From positions 1 through 6,011 of the forward strand of contig JBHEMK010000142.1 of NCBI GenBank assembly GCA_046262635.1: DNA of 6,011 bases, read 5' to 3'. Every line of letters begins with the position of its first letter. Position 1 is the first letter of the stretch. Positions 1 through 6,011 of the stretch are shown here, piece after piece. The notes beneath the pieces are model-generated. The model had not been told where the DNA came from. It ran no database searches and was given only the letters and a program-made list of their open reading frames with translations. The position numbers and the translations under genes were made by a program. The DNA comes from JBHEMK01 sp046262635. Its GTDB lineage: Bacteria; Actinomycetota; Thermoleophilia; Gaiellales; Gaiellaceae.

Positions 1-18
1 CCAGGAGGCGCTTCTTGC

Positions 19-1716
19 TCAGGGAAGCTCGCGCCACAGCTCCAAGGCGGCCGCGGCCGCCCCCTCGAGCGAGAGCGCCCGCTTCTCCTGCCCGCGCCTG
101 ATCTGAGCCTCGATCTCGCCCTGCTCCAGTCCGCGCCTGCCGACTGTGAGCCGTAGTGGGCATCCGAGCAGCTCGGCGTCGGCGAACTTCTCCCCCGCGC
201 CGGCGTCGCGATCGTCGTAGAGCACGTCGAGCCCAAGCGACCTCAGCTCCTCATAGAGCCCGTCGGAGACCGTCCGGGCCTCCACACCCTCACGTCCGAG
301 CGTCACGAGATGCACGTCGAACGGCGTGAGCGAGCGGGGCCAGGAGATCCCGCGCTCATCGGAGAACTGCTCGACCGCGGCGGCGGCCATCCGCGCGGGC
401 CCGATCCCATAGGAGCCCATGACGATGGGATGCGACTTGCCCTCCTCGTCCAGGAACGTGGCGTCGAGGGGCTCCGAGTAGCGCGTGCCGAGCTTGAAGA
501 TGTTGCCGATCTCGATGGCGGGCTCGATCCTGATAGCCGCGCCCCCGGGACAGGTGTCGCCCGGCTCGACCGTCCGCAGATCACCCCACTGGGGATCGAA
601 GTCGCGTCCCGGCTCCACTCCCCGCAGGTGCGTGCCCTCCTCGTTGGCGCCGGCCACCAGGCCGCGCAGGTCTCGCAGGGCCTCGTCCGCGAGCACCGGC
701 ACGCGGGCGCCGACCGGCCCGATGTAGCCCGGCGGCGCGGAGAAGAGCTCCCCGATCTCCTCCTCCGTCGCCGGGCGGGCCGCCCCGCCCAGCGCGTTCT
801 GGAGCTTGATCTCGTTCAGACGATGATCCCCGCGCACCACCACGAGCAGCGGCGTGCCGTCCTCGCGCACGACGGGCAGGGCCTTGACCAGCGCGCCGGC
901 CGGGACCCCTAGGACCCCCGCCACGCTCTCGATGGTCGTGGCGCCGGGCGTGTCCACGCGCTCCGGCTCGTCAAGGGCCTCTGGCTCCCCTTCCACGGGC
1001 TTCGGTGTGGCGCTCGCGATCTCCACGTTGGCCGCGTAGCCGGCGTCCGAGAGGGCCACCTCGTTCTCGCCCGCGGCGCACGGGGCCATGTACTCGTGCG
1101 CCCCCACTCCGCCCATCATCCCGACGTCCGCCTCCACCCGGTACCACTCGAGCCCTGCTCGGTCGAAGATCCGGTCGTAGGCCACGATGTGCTTCTCGTA
1201 GGAGCGCGCGAGCCCCTCGAGGTCGCGGTCGAACGAGTAGGCGTCCTTCATGATGAACTCGCGGGTGCGCAGCAGCCCGGCGCGCGGGCGCGGCTCGTCG
1301 CGCTCCTTCACCTGGAGGTGGTACAGGATCATCGGCAGGTCGCGGTAGGAGCGCACCTCCCGAGCGATGTGAAAGGTCAGCGCCTCCTCGTGGGTCATCG
1401 CCAGCACGAGGTCCGCGTTGCGCCGATCCTTCAGCTTGAACAGCTCGTCGATCTCGTAGCGGCCCGTGCGCTGCCACAGCTCCGCGGGCTGTAGGACCGG
1501 CATCAGCATCTCCTGGCCGCCGATCGCGTCCATCTCCTCGCGCACTATCTGCGCCGCGTTGCGGTGCACCCGCCAGCCAGCCGGCAGATAGGTCCACATG
1601 CCGGCGCCAAGCTGGCGGACGAGGCCGGCCCTGACCATCAGCTTGTGCGACAGCGCCTCCGCGTCGGCGGGCGCCTCCTTCTCTGTGGGCAGCAGGTAGC
1701 CGCTCTGGCGAGTCAT
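19..1716 (-). CDS. proS: Prolyl-tRNA synthetase, bacterial type with editing domain
   Basis: Cytoplasmic class II aminoacyl-tRNA synthetase that joins proline to tRNA-Pro using ATP. The 565-residue length is typical of the bacterial form. The catalytic core shows MTHEEALT at residues 107-114, the motif 2 region RAGLLRTREFIMKDAYSFD at 145-163, GDTCPGG at 386-392, IGNIFKLGTRYS at 403-414 and motif 3 GSYGIGPAR at 434-442. Between motifs 2 and 3, about residues 225-385, lies the inserted YbaK-like domain that in this family removes mischarged alanine. It has LVKAL with a lysine at 278 matching the family's key lysine, GDH at 296-298, and GANEEGTHLRG. The anticodon-binding domain follows from about residue 463 (PFDVHLVTLG) to the end. 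The start is ATG, without a clear ribosome binding site. The gene begins 40 bases after the murD2 stop, so it may be the last gene of the same transcript. It appears complete. Confidence 0.97.
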   Translation of the reverse strand: MTRQSGYLLPTEKEAPADAEALSHKLMVRAGLVRQLGAGMWTYLPAGWRVHRNAAQIVREEMDAIGGQEMLMPVLQPAELWQRTGRYEIDELFKLKDRRNADLVLAMTHEEALTFHIAREVRSYRDLPMILYHLQVKERDEPRPRAGLLRTREFIMKDAYSFDRDLEGLARSYEKHIVAYDRIFDRAGLEWYRVEADVGMMGGVGAHEYMAPCAAGENEVALSDAGYAANVEIASATPKPVEGEPEALDEPERVDTPGATTIESVAGVLGVPAGALVKALPVVREDGTPLLVVVRGDHRLNEIKLQNALGGAARPATEEEIGELFSAPPGYIGPVGARVPVLADEALRDLRGLVAGANEEGTHLRGVEPGRDFDPQWGDLRTVEPGDTCPGGAAIRIEPAIEIGNIFKLGTRYSEPLDATFLDEEGKSHPIVMGSYGIGPARMAAAAVEQFSDERGISWPRSLTPFDVHLVTLGREGVEARTVSDGLYEELRSLGLDVLYDDRDAGAGEKFADAELLGCPLRLTVGRRGLEQGEIEAQIRRGQEKRALSLEGAAAAALELWRELP

Positions 1717-1756
1717 GGCGCGAGTCTAGTTGGGCCATCCCCGTCCGCCGGCGAGG

Positions 1757-3094
1757 TCACGCCCCGATGAGCCGCCGGAAATGCTGTCCTCGCGCGACGA
1801 AGTCGCGGTACACGCCGTAGCTTGGAGCGCCCGGTGACAGAAGTACAGCGACGCCGGGTCGCGCGAGGTCGCGAGCAGTGGCGACGGCCGCCTCCATGTC
1901 GACCGCCTCGACCGCCCGAGCGTGCGCGACTCCCGCGGCGCGTGCGGCGGCCACCAAGCGCGCGCCGGTTACCGGGAGACCGATCACCGCAGCCCCACGC
2001 GTCGAGAGGGTGCGACCAAGCTCCGCGTAGTCTTGGCCGCGGTCGTGACCGCCGCCGATCAGGACGACATCGCGGCCGCCGAGGCTCTCGAGCGCCGCGG
2101 CCGTCGACTCGGGCGTCGTCGAGATGCTGTCGTCCACCCACAGCACCCCGTCACGCTCGGCGACCTGCTCGAGCCGGTGAGGCAGCGGACGGAATCCCGC
2201 TAGGACATCCGGCCGCGGGACCGGATCGACCCCCAGCACCTCGAGCGCCGCAGCGGCCGCGCACACGTTGAGCGCGTTGTGCTCGCCGAGGAGCGGGAGG
2301 CGCGACCTCGGGATGACCAGTTCACCGCGGCGCGAGACCCCGTCCCCCGACGCGTCCCAGCCGGATGACACGCCGTAGAAGAGGACGCGCGAGTTGCCGT
2401 CGGCCGCGTCCGTGAGCACCGGATCGCGTGCGTTGACCACGGCCGTCGCCACGCCTGGCAACTCGAGCATCCGCAGCTTGTCGGTGCAGTAGACCTCATG
2501 CGAACCGTGCCAATCAACGTGCTCGTGGTAGAGGTTCGTGAACACCGCCGTCTCCGGGCCGACCGCGAGGTCTGCGATCTGGTAGCTCGACAGCTCGATC
2601 ACGGTCACGTCCGCGTCCGGCACGTCGAGCAGGTCGAGCGCCGGCAGCCCGATGTTGCCCGCGAGCGACACGCTCCAGCCCGCCGCGCCGGCGAGATGGG
2701 CAATGACGGCGGCTGTCGTGCTCTTGCCCTTCGTGCCCGTCACGCCGACGACCCGCGCGGGGCCGCGCTCCTCGAGCCACAGCGCCGTGGCGGTCGTCAC
2801 GGGCCGCGCTTGGCGGCGAAGCTCCTCCATCTCTGCGCGGTAGATCGAGACGCCTGGCGAGCGTACGACGACGTCACACCCCGCAAGCGCAGGGAGAACG
2901 CCGGAGCCCGAGACGAATTCGGCGGCGGGCGCCTTTAGCGCCGCCCGAGCTCGGTCGTCGAGTGCATCGTCGGATGCGACGATCGCGAGCCGCGCCGATG
3001 GCAGCCGCTGCGCAAGCTGAGTCGCGAAGGAGCGGATCTCCCGGCCGGCTCCCCAGACGCCGACCTGGGCGCCGTCAAGCTCCGAGAATCTCAC
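1757..3094 (-). CDS. murD2: UDP-MurNAc-L-alanine--L-glutamate ligase (MurD2-type Mur ligase)
   Basis: Cytoplasmic Mur ligase that adds glutamate to UDP-MurNAc-L-Ala in peptidoglycan precursor synthesis. Pairing with murL suggests L-Glu rather than D-Glu as substrate. Numbering is from the chosen GTG at 3094 (445 residues). The N-terminal domain has a nucleotide-binding-like start, VGVWGAGRE. Next come the ATP P-loop GVTGTKGKST at 117-126, NIG at 147-149, ELSSYQ at 167-172, and NLYHEHVDWHG with a downstream lysine near 206 that corresponds to the carbamylated lysine of MurD. GEHNALN at 270-276, LPHRLE at 304-309 and DDSISTTPEST at 321-331 follow. The C-terminal domain has GGGHDRGQDY and SPGAPSYGVYRDF. 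Canonical MurD has DSKAT and GGDGKSADF at the corresponding places, so two lysines differ. The start at 3094 fits the domain start (VRFSELDG). An upstream GTG at 3136 would add 14 residues and overlap murL by 62 bases instead of 20. Neither has a good ribosome binding site, so translational coupling to murL is likely. It could be an ordinary MurD, but the partner and the substitutions argue against that. Confidence 0.88.
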   Translation of the reverse strand: MRFSELDGAQVGVWGAGREIRSFATQLAQRLPSARLAIVASDDALDDRARAALKAPAAEFVSGSGVLPALAGCDVVVRSPGVSIYRAEMEELRRQARPVTTATALWLEERGPARVVGVTGTKGKSTTAAVIAHLAGAAGWSVSLAGNIGLPALDLLDVPDADVTVIELSSYQIADLAVGPETAVFTNLYHEHVDWHGSHEVYCTDKLRMLELPGVATAVVNARDPVLTDAADGNSRVLFYGVSSGWDASGDGVSRRGELVIPRSRLPLLGEHNALNVCAAAAALEVLGVDPVPRPDVLAGFRPLPHRLEQVAERDGVLWVDDSISTTPESTAAALESLGGRDVVLIGGGHDRGQDYAELGRTLSTRGAAVIGLPVTGARLVAAARAAGVAHARAVEAVDMEAAVATARDLARPGVAVLLSPGAPSYGVYRDFVARGQHFRRLIGA

Positions 3095-4448
3095 GGACGG
3101 CTGGGAGTAGCACGGAAGGAACGTCGTGGTCGTCACTCAGAGCGAGTGCTTCTGGCCCACCTTCGAGTGCCTGGGCTGGCAGGGACTCTGCCGCGAACCG
3201 GTGGACCACCGCGTGGTCCCGCCAGCGCGGGTCCGCGGCGAGGAGTCGCATCGCAGCGAGGCTCTCCTCCTCCTCTCCCACACATTCGAATGGCTTGTGA
3301 CCACCTGTCGCGGTTAGGAGTGCGAACCCGTCGAACTGGCGCTCGTCATCGAGCAGGTCGGTGCCGAAGACCCCACGTAGATACGTCGGGTCCATGAACG
3401 GCGCCAGCGCTAAGAAGACGAACCGGCACTTAGGGCAGTCGCAACACCACGACTTCCCGCGAAGCGCGGGGTCGAGCCTGAAGACCGTGTTGCAGCTTGT
3501 GAACGCGTGGTGGTAGCCCGTCATTCGTGCAAAGGCGCGAGCGATGCTCAGCTCCGAGGCGGGCCGGAGCACCGAGAAGATCTGCAAGTCGGGCGCGGTC
3601 TGGGCGACGACCGTGCTGAGCATGCGCTCGACCCGCAGGCTCTTGCTGAACTGATGGTTGACCATGACTCCGTCCCACTCGAGGTTTCCGCGCGAAGCCG
3701 AGCGTTCGTTGGCCATCGCAACCGCGTCGAACCCATTGAGCGCCGCAGTAAGTAGCGCGATGCAGGACACGATCGCGGTGACCGGGATGTGCCCATTCAG
3801 CGCGCCGATCCCGTTGAGTGCACCGAGCCTAGAATCCAGATGACGTGTGGCGATCAGACGCGGTGCCGCCGCCACAGAGGCGGTCCGCTCGATCGGGACG
3901 GCGTTACCGACCGAAAACAGCTCGAACTCAAGCTCGGCGTGCCGGACAATTTCGATTGCGACCGCCGAATCCTTTCCGCCCCCGACTGGCACGAGCACCT
4001 TCTGAATGCCGCGCGACTCCGGAAGGCCCGCCCGCGGTCTCCGGGTTGCGACCGACTCGGTCGCAAACGATGGATGCGGCAGGGGGAGCTGATTGCGATA
4101 CGCGAACTCGCCCAGCCCCTCGGAGTACAGGGTTTCCAGCAAGCGGGCCGTGGCTGACGAGGGCCTGCCGCACTCAAACCGGACCGAGCGCGGGACGGCC
4201 GTCTTGAAGTAGCTGACCCCCGCGACCCAGTGCAGCAGAGCCAGTAGGCCGGACGCGCGCCGAATGTTCCCGTCCGTCACACCACTTCGTACGGGCAGCT
4301 GTATCGACTCAACGAATTCGAGCTTGTCCTCAAGCGCGTAGACGAGCTCGACGCGGCCGGTCGCGTCGAGACGATGCGAGACGAAGCGGAAGGTCTCGAA
4401 TGACGCAGGGTCGAAATGGGCGGGCGGCATTCGCACGTCGGTAGCCAT
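3075..4448 (-). CDS. murL: UDP-MurNAc-L-alanyl-L-glutamate epimerase (MurL)
   Basis: Predicted cytoplasmic enzyme that inverts the terminal L-Glu of UDP-MurNAc-L-Ala-L-Glu to D-Glu. The known Xanthomonas enzyme does this with ATP, releasing AMP and pyrophosphate. Numbering is from the ATG at 4448 (457 residues). Visible motifs are FETFRFVSH near the N-terminus, a PP-loop-like nucleotide-binding motif PVGGGKDSAVAIE at 154-166, NGHIPVTA near 218, ANERSASRGN near 247, NHQFSKS near 264, a cysteine in TSCNTVF near 319, and WCCDCPKCRFVFLALAPF at 334-351. The last is a four-cysteine cluster that could bind metal or serve the chemistry. The PP-loop suits adenylation of the glutamyl carboxylate; that link is inference. 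No signal peptide or membrane segment is seen. A TTG six bases upstream (4454) is an alternative start, better spaced from a GAGAGGG stretch, but the ATG is preferred. The gene starts 55 bases after ispG and overlaps the start of murD2, which supports the pathway assignment. Several stretches look lower in GC than murD2. Confidence 0.88.
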   Translation of the reverse strand: MATDVRMPPAHFDPASFETFRFVSHRLDATGRVELVYALEDKLEFVESIQLPVRSGVTDGNIRRASGLLALLHWVAGVSYFKTAVPRSVRFECGRPSSATARLLETLYSEGLGEFAYRNQLPLPHPSFATESVATRRPRAGLPESRGIQKVLVPVGGGKDSAVAIEIVRHAELEFELFSVGNAVPIERTASVAAAPRLIATRHLDSRLGALNGIGALNGHIPVTAIVSCIALLTAALNGFDAVAMANERSASRGNLEWDGVMVNHQFSKSLRVERMLSTVVAQTAPDLQIFSVLRPASELSIARAFARMTGYHHAFTSCNTVFRLDPALRGKSWCCDCPKCRFVFLALAPFMDPTYLRGVFGTDLLDDERQFDGFALLTATGGHKPFECVGEEEESLAAMRLLAADPRWRDHAVVHRFAAESLPAQALEGGPEALALSDDHDVPSVLLPAVREILGA

Positions 4449-4503
4449 CGTCAAAAGAGCGTAGACCCTCTCGCACCGCGCGCCGGAAGGCCGCTAGTCG
4501 CGC

Positions 4504-5808
4504 TCAGGCCCGTTTGAAGCGCCGGCCCGCCGTGGGCGAGGCTTCCTCGTCGAGCTTGGTCGGACGGGGCCCGCCATTCTGCTTTGGCGCCATCGGAAGG
4601 GCCGTGCCGTTCTGGAGCGACTCCTCCCCGGCCGCCTTGGCCTCCATCGCCGCGATCCGCTCCGGGGTCAGCTCGCCGGCGTTCTCCTCCTCGATCTTCC
4701 GCACGAACTCGGCGCCCTCCGCCGCCTCGCGCTCGTCCCGCACGACCCGCTTGCCGGCCGCGTAGTACTTGTCGATCTCCTCGAACAAGACATCGACGAG
4801 GTCGTCCTGGGGAACCTTTCGCAGCGCCTCTCCCTTCGAGAAGATCACGCCCTGGTTCTTTGCTCCCGAAATGCCGAAATCCGCGTGCGCGGCCTCGCCG
4901 AAGCCGTTGACGACGCAGCCGAGCACCGCCACCTCGATCGGGTCGTCGTAGGCCTCGAGCCGCCTCTCGATCTCGGTCACGACGGTGTCCATGTCGAACT
5001 GGAGGCGGCCACACGTGGGACACGCGATCAGCACGGGGCCCCGCTCGCGCAGCTTGAGCGCCTTGAGGATCTCCCAGGCCACCTTGACCTCCTCCTCGGC
5101 GTGGAAGGTGGAGAGCGAGATCCGGATCGTGTCCCCCACGCCGTCCGCCAGCAGCGTGCCGAGACCGACCGCCGACTTCAGCGAGCCCGTCCACTTCGTC
5201 CCCGCCTCGGTGATGCCGAGGTGGAGCGGATAGTCGATCTTCTCGGAGAGGAGCCGGTTGGAGGCGATCGTGTTGGGGACGCTCGTCGACTTGATCGACA
5301 CCTTGAAGTCCTCGAAGTCGAGCCGCTCCATCAGGTCCACGAACTCGACGGCCGCGGTCACGAGCGCCTCGACCGGGCTCTCGCGCTCGAGTTCGTGCAG
5401 GTGCTTGGGCAGCGAACCCGAGTTCACGCCGATTCGCAGCGGCGTGCCGGCGGCCTTGGCCCTGCTCGCCACCTCGGCCACCTTGTCGGGACCGCCGATG
5501 TTGCCGGGGTTCAGGCGGATGCAGTGGGCACCCGCATCGATCGCCTTCAGCGCCAGCGTGTGGTTGAAGTGGATGTCGGCGATCACCGGGATCGGCGACT
5601 CGACGACGATCCGCTTGAGCGCGGCCACGTCCTCGTCGCGGGGCACCGCGCAGCGCACGATGTCGCCGCCCGCGTCGGCGATCGCCCGCACCTGGCGCAT
5701 CGTGGCCTCGAAGTCGGCCGTCTCCGTCTTGGTCATCGACTGCACGGTGACGGGCGCACCGCCGCCGATCTTCACGCCGCCGACGTCGATCTGTCGCCTG
5801 GAGGGCAC
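4504..5808 (-). CDS. ispG: 4-hydroxy-3-methylbut-2-en-1-yl diphosphate synthase (IspG/GcpE)
   Basis: Iron-sulfur enzyme of the MEP isoprenoid pathway. It converts methylerythritol cyclodiphosphate to hydroxymethylbutenyl diphosphate in the cytoplasm, drawing electrons from flavodoxin or ferredoxin. The N-terminal TIM barrel shows GGGAPVTVQSMTKTET at 15-30, VPVIADIHF-like PIPVIADIHFN at 73-82, IRLNPGNIGG at 97-106 and RIGVNSGSLP at 125-134. The C-terminal domain carries the 4Fe-4S ligands Cys263 and Cys266 (ACPTCGR) and Cys298 (GCVVNGFGE), with Glu305 matching the fourth ligand of the family. The core seems to end near residue 355. About 75 further residues follow, first charged and Ala/Glu-rich, then a Pro/Asn/Gly-rich tail ending in basic residues, longer than the usual 370-390 residues. 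The start is GTG without a clear ribosome binding site. An in-frame GTG at codon 12 would remove the conserved N-terminus. The position just after the M50 protease gene is typical of actinobacteria. Confidence 0.97.
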   Translation of the reverse strand: MPSRRQIDVGGVKIGGGAPVTVQSMTKTETADFEATMRQVRAIADAGGDIVRCAVPRDEDVAALKRIVVESPIPVIADIHFNHTLALKAIDAGAHCIRLNPGNIGGPDKVAEVASRAKAAGTPLRIGVNSGSLPKHLHELERESPVEALVTAAVEFVDLMERLDFEDFKVSIKSTSVPNTIASNRLLSEKIDYPLHLGITEAGTKWTGSLKSAVGLGTLLADGVGDTIRISLSTFHAEEEVKVAWEILKALKLRERGPVLIACPTCGRLQFDMDTVVTEIERRLEAYDDPIEVAVLGCVVNGFGEAAHADFGISGAKNQGVIFSKGEALRKVPQDDLVDVLFEEIDKYYAAGKRVVRDEREAAEGAEFVRKIEEENAGELTPERIAAMEAKAAGEESLQNGTALPMAPKQNGGPRPTKLDEEASPTAGRRFKRA

Positions 5809-5816
5809 AGACGGAG

Positions 5817-5848
5817 GATAGCCGGGGGGCGCGAGCCCTCCGGCTATC
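5817..5848 (-). promoter_or_regulatory. Hairpin between the M50 protease and ispG
   Basis: A perfect 9-base inverted repeat, GATAGCCGG at 5817-5825 and CCGGCTATC at 5840-5848, continues after one mismatch with four more pairs (5827-5830 with 5835-5838) around a four-base loop. In the minus-strand transcript this is a very stable GC-rich stem that contains the protease TAG stop and ends eight bases before the ispG GTG. No run of T follows in the direction of transcription, so it is not a typical intrinsic terminator. It could pause transcription, protect RNA ends or modulate ispG translation; the role is inference. Confidence 0.5.
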
Positions 5849-6011
5849 TCACCTGAAAACCCTCGCCCGACAAGCGGTCGATGTCGTTGTTCAGTCCGAT
5901 GAGGAAGAGGAGGATCACGAGCATGAAGCCCACCACCCCGGCGCGCCCCATCACGCTGAAGGGGACCGGCTTGCCGCGCACCTTCTCCACGATCGCCCAG
6001 AAGATGTGGCC
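5844..6011 (-). CDS. C-terminal end of M50 site-2 protease (RseP/Rip1-like), partial
   Basis: The last 55 codons of a gene that enters from the right edge; the stop is TAG at 5844-5846. The fragment begins GHIFWAIVEKVRGKPVPFSV, which fits the segment directly after the conserved (L/N)DGG of intramembrane zinc proteases. The zinc-ligand Asp would therefore lie just outside the window. A strongly hydrophobic stretch at fragment residues 23-42 (VVGFMLVILLFLIGL and flanks) is the last membrane span, followed by a short polar tail ending FQVR. Such proteases cut membrane-bound regulators such as anti-sigma factors; the substrate here is unknown. Placement before ispG matches the common dxr-protease-ispG order of actinobacteria and supports the call. 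The catalytic HExxH and the PDZ domain cannot be seen, so the exact subfamily stays open. Confidence 0.88.
   Translation of the reverse strand, partial: GHIFWAIVEKVRGKPVPFSVMGRAGVVGFMLVILLFLIGLNNDIDRLSGEGFQVR

Noticed and set aside
1..18. Possible start of another gene overlapping the proS stop (CTG then AGCAAGAAGCGC, reading SKKR)
   Set aside because: Only a few codons are visible and CTG is a rare start, so nothing can be supported.
46..61. Perfect 16-base GC palindrome GGCGGCCGCGGCCGCC
   Set aside because: It falls within proS and is explained by a run of alanine codons near the C-terminus.
971..1738. Open frame of 255 codons on the minus strand in another frame over proS
   Set aside because: It overlaps the N-terminal half of proS, is dominated by Arg, Gly, Ala and Pro, and has no motifs. 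It is a frame shadow.
3785..3830. Short repeat in MurL (GALNGI then GALNGH)
   Set aside because: It is only six residues long, repeated once, within a conserved-looking part of the protein, and does not indicate a repeat array.
4449..4503. Possible terminator between ispG and murL (short AGAG/CTCT stem followed by TTTT)
   Set aside because: The stem has only four pairs with an eight-base loop, too weak for an intrinsic terminator, and the T run abuts the murL start.
4885..5856. Open frame of 323 codons on the + strand opposite ispG
   Set aside because: It lies fully antisense to a clear ispG, has an Arg/Asp/His/Leu-rich composition typical of antisense frames in high-GC DNA, and shows no recognisable domain.

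Overview
The window is gene-dense, high-GC DNA in which every supported gene lies on the minus strand. It reads, in transcription order from right to left: the 3' end of an M50 site-2-protease gene (rseP-like), ispG, a murL-type epimerase gene, a murD2-type ligase gene and proS. Gaps are 35, 55 and 40 bases, and murL and murD2 overlap, so this is probably one operon or two closely spaced ones. There is no gene-free stretch longer than about 55 bases, and I see no RNA genes, mobile elements, CRISPR arrays or long repeats.

The M50 protease followed by ispG is a familiar actinobacterial neighbourhood, normally with dxr upstream. The high GC content, the GTG starts, proS nearby and the form of the protease C-terminus suggest a deep-branching actinobacterium, perhaps Thermoleophilia (Solirubrobacterales or Gaiellales). 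That assignment is inference from gene order and protein style, not from a marker gene.

The most notable part is the murL-murD2 pair (about 1757-4448). In the standard route MurI makes free D-glutamate and MurD adds it to UDP-MurNAc-L-Ala. In the alternative route described from Xanthomonas, MurD2 adds L-glutamate and MurL then inverts it within the UDP-MurNAc-dipeptide, using ATP. The two proteins here match that pair: a Mur ligase with altered D-Glu-contact positions, and an epimerase with a PP-loop-like GGGKDS motif and a CCDCPKC cluster. The pathway itself is already described. What may be less documented is its placement here, between ispG and proS and apparently outside the usual division and cell wall cluster.

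The genes make sense together as housekeeping functions. IspG supplies isoprenoid precursors, including those for the undecaprenyl carrier used in peptidoglycan synthesis. MurD2 and MurL build the stem dipeptide. ProS charges tRNA-Pro. The M50 protease acts at the membrane. A strong hairpin overlaps the protease stop codon and ends just before the ispG start.
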